From NCBI GenBank assembly GCA_963931865.1, contig OZ007509.1, positions 8,649,274 through 8,713,273 of the forward strand: 64,000 nucleotides of DNA. The letters run 5' to 3'. Of the stretch, positions 50,324 to 60,473 are shown one piece after another. Numbering within the stretch: position 1 is the first letter of the stretch; each line of letters opens with the position of its first letter. The DNA is from Axinella damicornis. Its lineage: Eukaryota > Porifera > Demospongiae > Axinellida > Axinellidae. Under the pieces are notes generated by a model. It saw only the letters and a list, made by a program, of their open reading frames with translations. It was not told the DNA's origin and did not search any database. The translations under genes and the position numbers were made by a program.

Positions 50324-51387
50324 TGTTGAACTTGACTTGACCAAAAAGGTCTGAATTAGCTGTAGAACAAAGGGAGGGGTGGTACACACGATTGGGTAGC
50401 CTTGCATGCATTATGGCCTACACGAGTTCAAACTGTTACTTCTGCTGCCAGAAGGTTGGCAGTACACAGCAATCAGATTTCAGAGCGTTGTCACATGACA
50501 ATAGTATTGAAACATCACAGTCACGCCCATTCTTGTCAATATTCGATCACTCGATCGCACTATTGTGGGCACTCTGCACAGTGATTTTCATTTGTTCGAC
50601 TTCTGCTTAACTTAACAGAACCTGCAGCAAACAGTTGCTTCCACAAGCAGGAGTGGACCGTTCTCAGCAGATTGAAAAATTCCATATGAACTTCACTGCT
50701 TGAATGAAGTATGCAATTGCCATGCTGTTACATCCGTATACAGTTTGAACTCGTGGAAGTTGCCAGGTCGTATCTCCTATGGCCTGGGAACAAGGCTACG
50801 TTAAGGTTTTCACTAAAAAGTAAACTTTCAAGGTATGAAAGTCATCTGCTTAATTAGCCATATACACAGGTTCAACAGTTGGAGACAACTGTAAATCTTC
50901 CCATCAGCTTGTAGCTGGCTTACTGGTCAAGTTGGCGATGTCATACACTAACAACTCTGCACTATCACCAGCTGTAGTGGCACGCTGGACGGACCGAGGA
51001 GCAAGCTGGTACAACAGTGAACTGGAGGGAAACAAACCACAAACAAATTGTCATCCAGTCCAGTCTGATCACACAGGGGGTTCATCGGGAGGCTAGTATA
51101 CGGTAAATGCCTGACTGTGTGGGCTCACCAGTAGATTACTGCTGTCGAGGACTATCATACTGCTGGATGCAAGTGGGCAGGAGGTGAGAGGCTTCCTGAA
51201 CAATTACCACTCTGTATGTGTGTGTGCATGTGTGTGGGTGTGTGTGTGTACATGTGTGTGGGTGTGTGTGTCCATGTGTGTGTGTGCATGTGTACATGAC
51301 CTATGACACTTTGTCATTTCAGAGGAGCAATTGCCTGGGATAGAGAAAGATTTGCATTCCAATGGACTTAAAACATTTGTAATGAAT
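50082..51387. other. unassigned; lone MITE ends, G-run, TG-run
   Basis: TAGCCTCGTTCCCAGGCC at 50122 and GGCCTGGGAACAAGGCTA at 50781-50798 could bound one element, but their flanking 9-mers do not match. About 27 G residues lie at 50297-50323 and a TG/TGTGCA microsatellite at about 51205-51295. A segment CTGAATTTGAGCATGC near 50096 repeats one at 47571. Confidence 0.6.
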
Positions 51388-51764
51388 TACCGTATATCTG
51401 GAAATTTTCGTGTAGTTAAATTTTCGTGTTTTATTATTTCGTGTCATAATATTTTCGTGGATTGGGTTACCCAGGAAAAATATTTTACGGCAACTTCTCT
51501 GGAGTAAAGAAGTACGAAGGGCTTGTTGCGAGGCTACCACGTTTATCCGGAACCTTGGGAAGCAGCTGTTGGCCAAGAACTCGTGAATGAAAACCTAGGA
51601 ACGCCACAGACAGGTACCCGCGTAGCTACGCTATGGCAGTAAAGAACGAAACGATTATCGGACACTTATAATAGTATTCACTGGTGTAAAAATAATTTTG
51701 TGTATAAAAGGTTTATGGCAACCACGAAAATATTTTTACAACGAAAATTTCCAGATATACGGTA
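51388..51764. mobile_element. non-autonomous TIR element, TACCGTATATCTGG ends
   Basis: TACCGTATATCTGGAAATTT plus TCGT is mirrored exactly at 51741-51764. AATATTTTCGTG/CACGAAAATATT motifs repeat internally. It is 377 bp with no gene. Confidence 0.9.
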
Positions 51765-53074
51765 CATCATTGAAACGAGTCTGATTAGTATAGTCAGTAG
51801 GAGATCTAATAAGAGCCCTGCTTCCACACATGAGTGCATGGTGGCCTGGGAATGAGGCTAAGAAAATATGAAAGGAGCTTCGAGGTTAGCTAAAACAAAA
51901 ATTAACATTGGCTGGGTAAGGAGAGTAGAGTTGACATGACATCATGAGAGTTACCATGCTGCCAAGTAGTGTTTCATATAGAGACGGGGGGGGGGGGGGG
52001 GGGGGGGAGACAACTGGGGTCCCCCCCCCCTTCGCCAAAGAGTTGGAATTACCATGCAGTGGGTTTGATTTCAATTAGGCAAGTGTTTGGTAGCTGCCAA
52101 AACCCACCAGATTGAATTTCAGGGCAGCGGGGGGGGGGGGGGGGGGGGGATGGGGGGATATTCCCAGACCCACCGACCAAGATGTGCTTCGCATGCCGCC
52201 TGCTTTACGTGCTGTAAAAGTCTCCATCCCCCAGCCAAGATTCCTCTGGTTCCTGATGCTCAAGGCATAGTTTTATATCTATGCTCAAGGTCGACAGGCA
52301 TATATGTAGCACGTTTTGGGGTTTACAGTCTTTACTAGAGGGTGGTGGCTCCCTGTGGCTGGAGGTGTAGAAGGCCTGGGAACGAGGGTATATACATACA
52401 GTACATGTGTGCAAACACTAGTGCCGGAGATATGCCAGATGTGTCTCTAGATCTTAGACATGCTGCGTTCGCACCTCCACTCTTTGGTATGCTTGTAAAT
52501 TAATGTACAGTACATGTACTAGCCACATATATTTGAAGGTATGAGTGCCAGGGCTGGTAGGTGGAGGTGTGGTCAATGAGTTCAGGTGTGTGCATGCTAT
52601 TCACCTGCTCAAGCCACTCTGTGTCAGCACTGAGGAGGATCAGAGAGGGGTGCCATGACTGCTTCATGCTACACTGCTCATCCTCAACTCTCTGGGAGAA
52701 ACGGTCTCTATGTACTGTGTATACGTACACGTGAACTCCGTAAACGTGTCCGTAATTCTTCCTTCATGCCCGGGGCGCGGCCCGGGCGCCCTATCTCGCT
52801 GGTAGCGCTATGAACATGACAAGACCATGCAGTGCCATCCCGGCTGGGAAAAAAACTGTTGGTGTGCTAGGTCGTCATGGTGACTACCGGGTTAGCAAGC
52901 CATCGCATCTCTCCTCCTCTACTCAGGATGGCAATGGCCTGGAGATGTTGACAACTTGCAGTGAGCCTTTATAACATATTTGTACATGGTTGGTCATTCT
53001 AAATTATAAATAATTTATTACTGATGTAACTTGAAGATCTCCATTTGATTTTGCAAGTTTTCATTAACATTGCA
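51765..53074. other. unassigned; G-runs and lone MITE ends
   Basis: G-runs lie at 51986-52007 and 52129-52149. Lone right ends of the GGCCTGGGAA(T/C)GAGGCTA type lie at 51842 and 52374. A possible 34-bp plus-strand exon at 52927-52960, after TCTACTCAG and before GTGAGC, is too short to support. Confidence 0.5.
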
Positions 53075-53354
53075 GTCTGTCAACCATGAACATGTTAGTC
53101 TCGTTCCCAGACCCAAACAACCCCAGCGAAGATCGCTTACAGTATCTCGCGGGGAGATACTGCAAGCGATCTTCGCTGGGGTTGTTTGGGTCTGGGAACG
53201 AGACTATGAACATGTAGCACAAACATCTGTAAATGAGCCATACATTGCCACTGTGGTGATGGACTCATGGGTCAAAAGGTTCGTAGTTGTTGAAAGAGAC
53301 ATTGTTTGCGAAGTCAAATCTGTTAATGAGGCACACAGCACACACTGTTTCTAA
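53075..53354 (+). CDS. exon-like ORF carrying an in-frame MITE
   Basis: After the acceptor-like CATTGCAG the frame opens with SVNHEHV, runs through a foldback MITE, and continues as AQTSVNEPYIATVVMDSWVK and VVVERDIVCEVKSV to TAA at 53354. The element plus its 9-bp duplication adds 120 bp, exactly 40 codons, and contains no stop in this frame. Removing it leaves the frame open too. I do not recognise the host sequence. Confidence 0.4.
53096..53206. mobile_element. near-perfect foldback MITE, 111 bp
   Basis: TAGTCTCGTTCCCAGACCC and the following bases form arms of about 50 bp with a single mismatch. The perfect 9-bp duplication is TGAACATGT (53087-53095 and 53207-53215). Confidence 0.95.
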
Positions 53355-54254
53355 TATTGCTTACCTCAAACTACTTGGGGGCCTGTTTGACAAGCATACA
53401 TGGATGAAGCTGGCCGTGACAGATTTGTTGCTGGGGTGTGCAACGAGCACTTCCAAGAGGATATTCATAATCAAACGTTTACAACAATATTTTACTTTTC
53501 ACCAAAATGATAGTCATGATCACCTATCAATAGTGCAGTAATTGATTATTCATGACATCCATAAATACCTAGTATGCACTGACATCCATTTTACCTGCAC
53601 CTTCCAATTATATGCTTCACTGCTATAGCTAATCCATGCTTAACCTTCAGCAAACCTTGAATACCATTACACATCTCTGCTTAGTTTCTGTTTATAAACA
53701 CTGATCCTGGCATATAACCTTATATGGGATTGGGTACTTGTTTGCCTACACCTTCCAATTTGTTCAGCAAGCCTTGAATTCTATTACACTTCTTTGCTTA
53801 GTTTCTGTTTACTTGCTCTTATAAACGTTGAGCCAGGCATATTACCTTATATGGGATGTATTTGTTCACTTGCACTTTCTAATCATCATGAATTTTGCTT
53901 CATTGCATACACGCTAGCAGCTATAGGTTCTCCATACATCAAGAGAACCTCTCCACTGGTGACAGGAGCTGGTTTTGCAACCGCCACTGTGTTGGCTGCA
54001 GGATTGTGTCTTATACGTTCTAGTTCTTAGCTCAGCCGGCATTCTCCTACCCACTTCCTTTGTGTGCTTAGCTTCCTACGTAAGTTGCTTTACATACTCT
54101 CAGTGGTATTTCACCTCTCTCAGTGGCTCTGTATAGTCCACTCCATATCGTTTTTTTGATTGCTCATGTTGCTTCTTCATCCTTACAAAAGTGGCTAAGG
54201 TAAATATTCTTGGGCAATACAAACCTATGACTGCCTAATTGCTTCATGACACAG
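53355..54254. other. no gene assigned
   Basis: Two similar AT-rich stretches (around 53640-53720 and 53765-53850, sharing TTGCTTAGTTTCTGTTTA) suggest a local duplication. A plus-strand frame ending at 54030 has a hydrophobic segment (GAGFATATVLAAGLCLI) but no supported start or splice structure. Confidence 0.45.
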
Positions 54255-54807
54255 GTCCCGAGGGCCAAGATATCGATATCACCCATCTCTTCAATAAGGT
54301 AAATAATGCTCATGATTAGGGCTGAGCGATTATGGATTTTTCAACATCACGATTATTGTATCCATATAATCACGATTATCGATTATATCACGATTATGCT
54401 AAAAGTTTCCGTTTGAAGGAGACCTGCATACACCATGCAAACTTTCAAAGTCACAAAGCAATGGTGGACAGAAGCCATGCTTGACAGACCCAGATAGAAG
54501 CCATGGCCACGCAGTGTGCTTATCTATTCATTGTCCTGATTATTGCATTCACAGTCCTGCTAAGTATATTCATGAAAACCCATAAGCACTAGCTTTTGCG
54601 CGTCTGACTAACATCGCGGTCGCTATTGCTGCAATCACCATCGCGATGGTTAGAGATAATCACGATTAATCGAATAATCGCTCAGCCCTACTCATGATTT
54701 CAGCATAATTATGTGTATTAATATTTCTTAATTATCAGTTCATGGAATGATTATTCCACTTCATACAGGGACAACCACTGACACCAACGACATCCAAGAA
54801 GAGAAAG
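54255..54807 (+). CDS. two small exons of an unrecognised gene, hAT MITE in the intron
   Basis: Exon 54255-54298 (after GACACAG, before GTAAAT) encodes PEGQDIDITHLFNK and leaves in phase 0. Exon 54769-54807 (after TTCATACAG, before GTATTC) enters in phase 0 and encodes GQPLTPTTSKKRK, a basic stretch. The intron is 470 bp. Subtracting the MITE and one 8-bp duplication leaves 88 bp, the expected size for this genome, which supports both exons. No domain was recognised. They may belong to the same gene as the DH exon at 56362. Confidence 0.5.
54317..54690. mobile_element. hAT-type MITE, 8-bp target duplication
   Basis: TAGGGCTGAGCGATTAT and its complement bound a 374-bp element rich in AATCACGATTAT. 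CTCATGAT flanks both sides exactly (54309-54316, 54691-54698). The 8-bp duplication and the AGGGCTGAGCGAT end are characteristic of hAT elements. Confidence 0.9.
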
Positions 54808-55029
54808 GTATTCTGATTTTAATGAACTTGTCATGAGCTGTTAGTAGTACTGTCTTAGCTGCATTATTGCATTTTACAGGCAAGCTTAACACTTTAACCA
54901 ATAAAGCCGTCTACAGACGGCATGAGACTTTCATCAGTGATGTCAGACTTCCGGCAATGTCCTTGGGACTTAGGCCCTGTGCCAGCAAGAGAGCGGAACA
55001 GGGGGAGGTGGGTGGGTATCAGCACTGAG

Positions 55030-55670
55030 CCTATTTTCCCTTGTGTGCTGCTTTCAACCAGGATGCTGCCACCCAGTTTGCAGAGCTCATGAAAATGGGG
55101 GACCAATTGAACTACCCAGTTGGTATGAGGGGGGTCCTTGTGTTTCTCAACTACCATTCTACCATTACCAATTCCTGACCCTGACAGGTCTTGGGGAGCC
55201 TCCAATTGTCCGGACTGTAATGGTACATGCAGTGGGCACTACCTGAAGCCTGACAAAGCTCTGCAATCCTCACTTCCTCCTATGGTACAACCACCATCTG
55301 TCACCCTAAAGTCTGAATTCACAAAATTGAAGGGCACCTCTCCATCTTCTGCCTCCATTGAGGGGACTGCCAAGAAAGTACTCTTTCACCTGCTGAGGTG
55401 TCCATGTGGTTTGAAAATCTTCAGATTGTTTCAGACAACAGGAAGAGAGGGGCTGCCAAGGCAGCAGAGACGAGACAATAACGAAAGGCAGCTCAAGTTG
55501 AAGAGAGCTCCAAGTACTATTGTGGTGTCTGCCAAGGACCTTATATGGATTTTACAGACCAGGTTGAAAAGTGGATTGGGTGTGAGCAATGTGATTGTTG
55601 GTTTCATTTTGTGTGTGTGGGTCTCACCAGTGAACCAGAAATATTCATTTGTGAAAATTGTCAAGAGTAG
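55030..55670 (+). pseudogene. PHD-finger protein remnant, probably transposon-derived
   Basis: The distal part, 55519-55670, encodes an intact C4HC3 PHD finger: CGVC, then CEQCDCWFHFVC, then CENC, followed directly by a stop. Just upstream in the same frame are LSPAEVSMWFENLQIV and RGAAKAAETR, interrupted by a TAA near 55483. Further upstream, in another frame, are CPDCNGTCSGHYLKPDKAL and VTLKSEFTKLKG. The frame change and stop mark it as broken. The arrangement resembles C-terminal regions of some DDE transposase-related proteins, but no catalytic domain is present, so that origin is inference. Confidence 0.65.
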
Positions 55671-55736
55671 GTGTTTCTTGTGTCTTGTGTTACCATTTTT
55701 GTATTGTGTTTGTGTGGAAGTCTGGTGGTATTTGGT

Positions 55737-55784
55737 TAGTCTCGTCCCCAGACCATTTTTTGCAAAAATATGGGAATGAGACTA
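55737..55784. mobile_element. minimal MITE remnant, TAGTCTCG...GAGACTA
   Basis: TAGTCTCGTCCCCAGACCA and TGGGAATGAGACTA enclose only about 15 bp. The flanks (GTATTTGGT and TAATGGTTG) do not clearly match. Confidence 0.6.
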
Positions 55785-56361
55785 TAATGGTTGGTAGTCT
55801 CAGTGCATGAAGTCAATCCCCTTCATGTGCCCAAGGTGTTGGGGTGGGTATTTGATTCTAGGAGGTGCCCCTGGGTACTGGACAATGGAAATTTCAAATG
55901 TTCAAATCCCCACCCATGCCCCACCTGTCCCGGGGGTGGGGCATAACATTGATAGGCGCATAAGCCTCAGTCTCATGAAGACCAGGTGCAAAGTGCTACC
56001 TAGTACCATGATCAGATAGTGCTGTTGTGCTCGTACGCTGAATTCATGATTAGCTACAACACAGTACAGGGAACAAGATCATATTATCAACTCTTGTATT
56101 AAAAAGTTGGTCTTGATCTGCTGCCAATGCTGCCTTTCTACACGGGAAGAGGCTGCAAAGTTGAATCTCACTGGTTAAGGAGATCTTTGATACTGAGCAT
56201 AACTATAATATCACAGCTCAGTACTATTGTATGCCAAGTACTGTCACTGTCAAGGTCAGTACCAATAATGTAACAATATCATTATGTAACAATCTTTCAC
56301 ACATGTGCAGCATCTGTGGTTGATGCTGTGGTAATGATAGTTGTCCTCTCTCCCCCCTCAG

Positions 56362-56479
56362 GAGTGGATGAAAGGAGCCCTGACTTCACCCACTTTGTTG
56401 TATCCCAGGAGAGTCGCCCAGAGTGCTGTGGTGTTACTCTCCCAACACTCCTCATCACACCCGTACAGAGGATACCAAG
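56362..56479 (+). CDS. RhoGEF Dbl-homology (DH) domain exon
   Basis: The 118-bp exon lies between CCCCCCTCAG and GTGACC. It encodes a stretch with SPDFTHFVVSQESRPECC and ends in LLITPVQRIPR, the conserved helix of DH domains ([I/V]xPVQRIxRY). DH domains activate Rho-family GTPases by catalysing nucleotide exchange and are normally followed by a PH domain. The exon enters in phase 1 and leaves in phase 2. I could not find the next DH segment or a PH domain before the window ends. The gene is therefore fragmentary, very widely spaced or dead. This is the clearest cellular domain in the window. Confidence 0.7.
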
Positions 56480-56848
56480 GTGACCCACAGACCCCAAAAC
56501 ACCATTCTATTCCCGCTAGAAACACCCCTAGCTCTTGTTGACACAGCATGCAACCAGCCTTTGGATCACTCCTCCCCTACTCTCCCCCTACCACACTCCT
56601 TCCCCCACCCTCCTCTCCACCCCCTCCCACCTGTGCCACTTGCAGAACATTTTTGGGGTATAACCCCACTAGCCTAGAATGACCTCTTATCCTGCTCCTA
56701 CCCTGAACAGTCAGTCTTTAATTAAACCGAAAACTAATCCTACAATAGTTCTCATTTTTCCTCTGGAGATACTGTGGGCTTCATAGATCTTAATCAAATG
56801 AGATCTGTCAAATGAGACCTGTCTGCACACTGTAGATATGGGATACTC

Positions 56849-56921
56849 TAGCCTCGTTCCCAGGCCTCCGCCCAGATTATCTCGCAGCCGTGTTCTGGGC
56901 GGAGGCCTGGGAACAAGGCTA
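56849..56921. mobile_element. foldback MITE, 73 bp
   Basis: TAGCCTCGTTCCCAGGCC plus TCCGCCCAGA pairs with its complement across a loop of about 17 bp. GGATACTC flanks both sides (8 bp). Confidence 0.9.
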
Positions 56922-57293
56922 GGATACTCCCAATATGTTGTAGAGGCCCTGTGTATGAGAGAACTGTACCTAGGTAAGCTACACTTATTCCAACTGAAAG
57001 ACTGACCTCCAGTGTAGTCAGGGTGCCGGTGGGCCGCTGTGACGTTTATCAAATACCAGAAGTGCCTGTGGACCTGTTGGGAAGCCACTAAAGGGCCCAT
57101 TTCCCTGTTTGAATGCCCAGAAATGTTTGTGGGCATGTTGGGATACTACCGTAGAGTACGTATTAAGCGTCCAGGGTTTGGGGACATTAGAATGCCGCTG
57201 AACAGGGGTGGGCGCTAGATGCGTACTCAGACTACTTAGGCATGTAGTATCCGCCCACCCATTCAGCACTGTATAATCAACAAGCACTGCGGT

Positions 57294-57684
57294 TAGCCTC
57301 GTTCCCAGGCCCACATGCGGAACGCTGAAGTGGGCCTGGTGACACATGGCAAAATTCCCATATGTGCTGAGCTCAGCAGTCTTGATTTCGGGTAGGCGAA
57401 TCACGTTCGTCCATTGCCAATTACTGCATGGTAATTACATTCTTTACCCCGTGAAAAGTGTAGCCGTTTGAGAAAACCGCTGTTGTAGCCTTCAAGACTC
57501 ACCTCTGGTCGCTCCTTGGCAAGGACTTTCTACTTTGCCATCTACCTTCCACGTGATTTCGAATGCATCCAAGTAAGGAATGTAATCGCTTACACAGTTA
57601 TGCTGACTGAGCACATACGGGAATTTTGCCAAGTTTCACCAGGCCCTCATCCGCATTCTGCCTGAGGGCCTGGGTACGAGGCTA
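57294..57684. mobile_element. MITE, second copy of the 838-1227 element
   Basis: The 391-bp element matches 838-1227 across its length, including GTAGGCGAATCACGTTCGTC and CACCTCTGGTCGCTCCTTGG. The flanking 9-mers CACTGCGGT and TGCTGCGGT agree at seven positions. Confidence 0.9.
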
Positions 57685-57797
57685 TGCTGCGGTAAGCTGT
57701 GAATATCTATGAATATATAAGTCCATTTTTCACGCAAGGAAATTGCGAAGTCCTTGAGAAGAAATGCTCGACAGAGAAAGCACGCAGTAGTTCATAC

Positions 57798-57848
57798 CAA
57801 GAGCGCATAAGTAGAACTCCGGGCGGGCGATCTACTTATGCGCTCTTG
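57798..57848. repeat. perfect hairpin, 18-bp arms
   Basis: CAAGAGCGCATAAGTAGA pairs with its complement across a 15-base loop. Confidence 0.9.
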
Positions 57849-57954
57849 TTCATACTTCACTGTAAATCGGCCTTTTTGAATGCACAACCTCGCCCACAGG
57901 TTAGGAAATGCTGCTCAAAACTATTGTGATGGGTGGGCCCTTACTCAGAGGCGG

Positions 57955-58361
57955 CGTCGCCGGTCCGGCTGGTCCGGCTTTGGCCGGACCACTTTTCCAG
58001 CCGACCTGATTATAATATCCGTGCAATGCAGTCACGCATAATCTACGCTTGGTCTTATATGCAGACTCGGCTGTTTCTCGTCCTAGTTGTGGGCCTATCA
58101 TTGAAACTCCACAGCAGCCAAGGTCTTTTCTTTCCCAAAACGGCCATTTTGATGCTACGAGAGCGCTTCCTCATCGCTAAAAATACATGCGAAAAAATTT
58201 TTCCGCGCTTCGCGCGGACAGATCGGCGCTTCGCGCCTCTGCCAACAAGCAGACCGCCCTCCGGGCACCGCCTTCCGCAGTGCGCTACGATAGTGAGCCG
58301 TACCACTTCTTTTATGCCGCTGCCGCCCCTGTTACTAGACTTATGGTCTGGGCACGAGACT
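57955..58361 (+). repeat. dispersed repeat, third copy of the GGTCCGGCTGGTCC family
   Basis: It matches 18479-18800 through AAACTCCACAGCAGCCAAGG and GGTCTTTTCTTT. It ends with CTGGGCACGAGACTA, which resembles the end of the 8130-8300 MITE. Confidence 0.65.
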
Positions 58362-58429
58362 ATTTTGGACCCTGTGCAGTAACTTTCGCGTGAAGAGGGG
58401 GGTGGGCACTTGATACGTACTCTACGGTA

Positions 58430-58931
58430 CATGGCACTAGTTCCCAAATGAGATTTTATGACGTCCACCATGGGCAGTCATGCAACCTGATGTGCCTGAT
58501 GCCTTCTTCATCTTCAGGCCAGTGACTTTGTCCTACCTATGTCTTGGATGATGTTGCTAGCTAGCTAGTTCACTAGTGCAGTAACTACAGCAACAGCTGG
58601 TACCAGTACACCTGACCCACTTTGAGCTGCACCTATTGACATTTCACTTGCTAGTCAGACTCAAACAGCTAGCCTACTGAGGAGTTGCTAAACAAACTGT
58701 GAGCAAATTTGAACTCTGTCTGAGTTGGTATATGCAATTGGTGACCCTTGCACAACTATTTCATGCTTGTTGCTATGGTAATAGTATTGTCCATGGCTAC
58801 AATGTACATCTCAATTGTGTGCCTGTCTGTGACACAGGCCTGAGTGCACCAGCATGCAGCTGCTCTGACCTGCATGTGCTCAACAGTGTATAAGCTGACC
58901 AGCAGATCTAGCAAGTAGCAACAGGGATGTA
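58430..58931. other. no gene recognised
   Basis: Short open frames only, with no motif or splice-bounded exon. Confidence 0.4.
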
Positions 58932-59308
58932 TAACCTCATTCCCAGGCCCCCACCCAGCTTTTTGTCGCTTGCAGTATGTACAAGCGGGGAGAGCCTGGT
59001 ATGTTTCCTCACATGAGCATGACATAATCGCAGAACGATAAAGCAAAGTTTTGTGTATTGTTCAACTAACTACACGTTCAGCACTTGGTTTATATGACAG
59101 TCGGCCCCGCTAGCTAGATACGTGTGGTAAGATACCTCGTACCTTTGCTCTTCTTGCTGTTCTGAGCCCAATTCGCCCACGTTCAATTAAGTCCATTCTA
59201 CATGTACCACATTTCTACACTTGACGTCACGCATGTCAGGAAATATACCAGGCCCTCCGTGTTCTTTCGTGCAACCAAAAGTGGCGCGCGGGCCTGGGAA
59301 CGAGGCTG
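58932..59308. mobile_element. MITE, 9-bp target duplication
   Basis: The ends are TAACCTCATTCCCAGGCCCC and the complement of TAGCCTCGTTCCCAGGCCC-type sequence with one change. The flanking duplication AGGGATGTA is perfect (58923-58931, 59309-59317). It shares the CGCTTGCAGTA subterminal block with 45599-45939. Confidence 0.9.
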
Positions 59309-59496
59309 AGGGATGTAGGCAACAACAATTGTTTCTTCCCCTAGCTTGGCAGTTAGCACTACTGTGGTTACGAGTTCTGCACCCGCCCCCTGTACACCTC
59401 CCTCCACCCCTCCCCCTCCCTCCACCCCCTCCCCCTCCCTCCACCCCCTCTCCCCTCCCTCCACCACCTAGCTCCCCCCTGCACACACAACCCCAG

Positions 59497-60473
59497 GAAT
59501 TCCCTCCTCTCTCCCTGGACCTGAGTCACAACCATCTCTCCAACCTCCCTCTGCACACTCACAGTTCTGACAACGCTGAGGATCCTGCTGTTGGTCAAAA
59601 AAACCCTGACAGTAAGTACATGTATCCACACAATTGGAAAGGATACATATATGCAGACTGCTCTTTACATATCCTCCACGTGTGAGGGTCTGGTACCAAG
59701 ACTAGTAAACTGCATATGCAACCCTAAGGTCATCCTAGTAGCTAGCCTCATTCCCAGGCCTCCACCCAGATTTTTTCTCCACGGCTGCGAAATAAAATCT
59801 GGGCGGAGGCCTGGGGACGAGGCTACCTAGTAGCCACATACCACATACCTACACATCCAGTACTGTGTCCAAGTACCAAGACACAAAATGAAGCACGATT
59901 TTCTTTTTGGAAACATTAGGTAGTACAACTCCGAAGGTTCAATTAATTAACAAGGGGTTGTATCCCTGCATGTGGTAACTGCGTGGAAGAGATACATATA
60001 CACTCACACTGTATTTCTCATCGTGGCTTCCCTCCCTATAAAGTGTTCCCTGTTACTTTCCATCCATGCCGGGGGAACTACTCAGAAGCCTGGAAGAGGA
60101 GTGGAACATCAACAATGCATCCTCCCACACCATTATGGGAGGAGTCTCCACCCTCTGAGTTGACAAAATGACATCTTCACTGCTATACTTATGATCTTGC
60201 CCCCGAGTGCACCACTGCTCTGTATTCACTGTGGTTGCACACAACTGATACAAGGTAATGTTGAAACCATTAGCTACAGCATTCCTTGCGCATGTTGTGG
60301 TTTTGACTTACTTCTTGCTTCTTGCAGAGAATCTCATATCAGCTAGCTGTTACTGTGATGTTGGTGGGCAGCATCCCACTGGGTACGGGTGTTCCAATGG
60401 TGATACGCATGCGCAGTGTCTGTGCCTCGCGCGCGCACGCTCAATCTGTAATAGTACAAGTTCCTCTTCATAA
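59497..60473 (+). CDS. last two exons of an unrecognised gene (LRR-like, Cys-rich tail)
   Basis: Exon 59497-59611 (after ACAACCCCAG, before GTAAGT) encodes one leucine-rich-repeat-like stretch, LSLDLSHNHLSNLPL, then an acidic linker. It leaves in phase 1. Exon 60328-60473 (after CTTGCTTCTTGCAG) enters in phase 1, encodes SASCYCDVGGQHPTGYGC and CLCLARARSIC, and stops at TAA 60471. AATAAA at 60650-60655 is a plausible poly(A) signal. The intron holds a foldback MITE. A pyrimidine-rich tract (59380-59480) precedes the first exon. A single LRR motif is weak evidence for a family. Linkage to the DH exon is possible but unproven. Confidence 0.5.
59753..59825. mobile_element. foldback MITE, 73 bp, 9-bp target duplication
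   Basis: TAGCCTCATTCCCAGGCC plus TCCACCCAGATTTT is mirrored at the right. CCTAGTAGC flanks both sides exactly (59744-59752 and 59826-59834). Confidence 0.95.

Larger units (their letters stand above)
57147..58429. mobile_element. possible composite TIR element, TACCGTAGAGTACGTAT ends
   Basis: TACCGTAGAGTACGTATTAAG at 57147 is mirrored by a right end finishing GATACGTACTCTACGGTA at 58429. A degenerate extra right end lies at about 57199-57231, so the true element may be a short one (57147-57231) plus a separate solo end. The interval contains the 57294 MITE, a hairpin and the dispersed repeat 57955-58361. Confidence 0.5.

Noticed and set aside
50122..50798. A 677-bp MITE bounded by TAGCCTCG and CAAGGCTA
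   Set aside because: The flanking 9-mers (TGCAAATCC and CGTTAAGGT) do not match and no inner arm pairing was seen, so these are treated as solo ends.
59187..59486. Glycine-rich minus-strand ORF
   Set aside because: It is the complement of the CCTCCC-rich tract that precedes the 59497 exon. It is low complexity with no motif.
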